Source: Candidatus Nanopelagicales bacterium
Lineage (GTDB): Bacteria > Actinomycetota > Actinomycetes > S36-B12
NCBI GenBank assembly: GCA_030836325.1
Contig: JAURQC010000121.1
Location: 1-27,489 of the forward strand
Length of the DNA stretch: 27,489 nucleotides
Direction of reading: 5' to 3'
Shown: positions 26,985 through 27,489 of the stretch, piece after piece
Numbering within the stretch: the stretch's first letter is position 1
Layout: each line of letters starts with the position of its first letter
Program-made: the position numbers and the translations under genes
The notes under the pieces: generated by a model
Seen by the model: the letters and a program-made list of their open reading frames with translations, nothing else
Databases searched by the model: none
What the model was told of the DNA's origin: nothing

Positions 26985-27489
26985 CTAGAAGCGCTCTTCG
27001 GCTTCCTTGCAGGACCGACACAGCGTTGCGCGTGGGAATGCTTGCAGCCGGTACTTGCCGATGGGCTTGCTGCAGTTCTCGCACACCCCGTATGAGCCGT
27101 CTTGGATTCGCGCCAGTGCATGGTCAACCTGCTCGAGCATGTCGCGAGCGTTGTTGGCCAGTGACATTTCGTGCTCTCGCTCGAATGTCTTGCTACCGGC
27201 ATCGGCCTGATCGTCACCGGCTCCATCCCCGGAATCCCGGATGAGATCGGCTAAGCCCTCTTCGGCCGTGGCAATCTCCTCGAGCAGGCGTTTGCGCTCG
27301 CTGTGCAACTCGGTCTTGACATCGGCAAGTTCAGCGTTCGTCCAGGGGGATTCATCCTCACGAACCACGGGGCGCTTCTTGGCGAAAGCCCGCTTCACGG
27401 CCTTCTTCGCGGGAGCCTTCTTCTCGGGAGCCTTCTTCGCGGGAGCCTTCTTCGCGGGAGCCTTCTTCGCGGGAGCCTTCTTCGCGGGA
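26985..27489 (-). CDS. TraR/DksA-type zinc-finger protein with Lys/Ala-rich N-terminus, 5' end outside window
   Basis: C-terminal 167 residues are visible. They comprise a repetitive PAKKA region, a linker with VVREDESPWT, a helical coiled-coil part (about 50 residues, ELHSERKRLLEEIATAEEG start), an acidic loop GDDQADAGSKTFERE, and the C4 zinc finger CENC...CRSC near the end. The family includes RNA polymerase secondary-channel regulators; actinobacterial members are usually annotated by the domain only, so I give no symbol. A GTG at 27398 would give a 137-residue protein without repeats, but the open frame and in-phase repeats upstream argue for a longer protein. It is the first gene upstream of lspA. 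Confidence 0.9.
   Translation of the reverse strand, partial: PAKKAPAKKAPAKKAPAKKAPEKKAPAKKAVKRAFAKKRPVVREDESPWTNAELADVKTELHSERKRLLEEIATAEEGLADLIRDSGDGAGDDQADAGSKTFEREHEMSLANNARDMLEQVDHALARIQDGSYGVCENCSKPIGKYRLQAFPRATLCRSCKEAEERF
27401..27489. repeat. 15-base tandem repeat encoding PAKKA, runs off the window
   Basis: Six consecutive units of ccttcttcgcgggag; the last has 14 bases before the edge. All are identical except the second (27416-27430), which has t for g and changes PAKKA to PEKKA. The unit is a multiple of three and stays in frame with the TraR-type gene. Such Lys/Ala/Pro repeats are typical of disordered, nucleic-acid-binding tails. Confidence 0.95.

Noticed and set aside
27401..27489. 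Tandem repeat considered as a CRISPR-like array
   Set aside because: The units are directly adjacent without spacers, 15 bases long, and in frame with a protein gene.
1..27489. A hidden defence, mobile or secondary-metabolite system
   Set aside because: Every gene belongs to a recognised or family-level housekeeping group in a typical actinobacterial order. I saw no transposase, integrase, nuclease-helicase module, toxin-antitoxin pair or biosynthetic core enzyme.

Overview
The window is a dense, housekeeping stretch of an actinobacterial (Actinomycetota) chromosome with moderately high GC by eye. I assign the phylum from gene content and order: a PriA-type HisA with no separate trpF, an HGxxPAAW small membrane protein and a TIGR02234-type membrane protein beside trpE, a TraR/DksA-type protein with a Lys/Ala-rich repeat, and the arrangement traR-lspA-rluD-dnaE ... 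hisD-C-B-H-priA-hisF-hisI-trpE ... trpC-B-A-lgt-gltB. I cannot name a genus. I see no rRNA, tRNA, insertion sequence, prophage or CRISPR array, and no stretch over 300 bases without a gene.

Layout. Almost everything is on the minus strand, so transcription runs from high to low coordinates. From 27489 down to 21241 lie a TraR/DksA-type zinc-finger protein (5' end outside the window), lspA, an RluD-type pseudouridine synthase, dnaE and a DUF2567-like membrane protein. Two plus-strand genes follow (20017-21270): a LON substrate-binding domain protein and a YbaK-type deacylase. From 19993 down to 1 is a long his-trp supercluster: hisD, hisC, hisB, hisH, priA, hisF, hisI, trpE, two small membrane proteins, a two-component system (response regulator then histidine kinase), a DUF2752 protein, trpC, trpB, trpA, a DsbA-like membrane thioredoxin, lgt, and gltB, whose 3' end is cut by the window edge.

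How the genes work together. The cluster gives much of histidine synthesis (hisG, hisE and a histidinol-phosphatase are not here) and most of the tryptophan branch (trpD and trpG are not here). PriA is expected to act as both HisA and TrpF. Lgt and LspA are consecutive enzymes of lipoprotein maturation at opposite ends of the window. GltB supplies glutamate, the nitrogen currency of both amino acid pathways. Many junctions are 4-base ATGA/GTGA overlaps, indicating translational coupling.

The most interesting signal is regulatory. A TAnnnT hexamer begins exactly 12 bases before the start codon of trpC, the DUF2752 gene, priA, lspA, the LON gene, the DUF2567-like gene and a short leader ORF before dnaE; hisD is one base off. 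This is the geometry of a -10 box driving leaderless mRNA. It defines internal promoters in the supercluster, settles several start codons and makes the 23-base hisD/LON gap a candidate shared-core bidirectional promoter. Other points are a two-component system nested inside the trp genes, a structured gltB leader, and a 15-base tandem repeat in the TraR-type gene. I found no convincing new defence, mobile or biosynthetic system.
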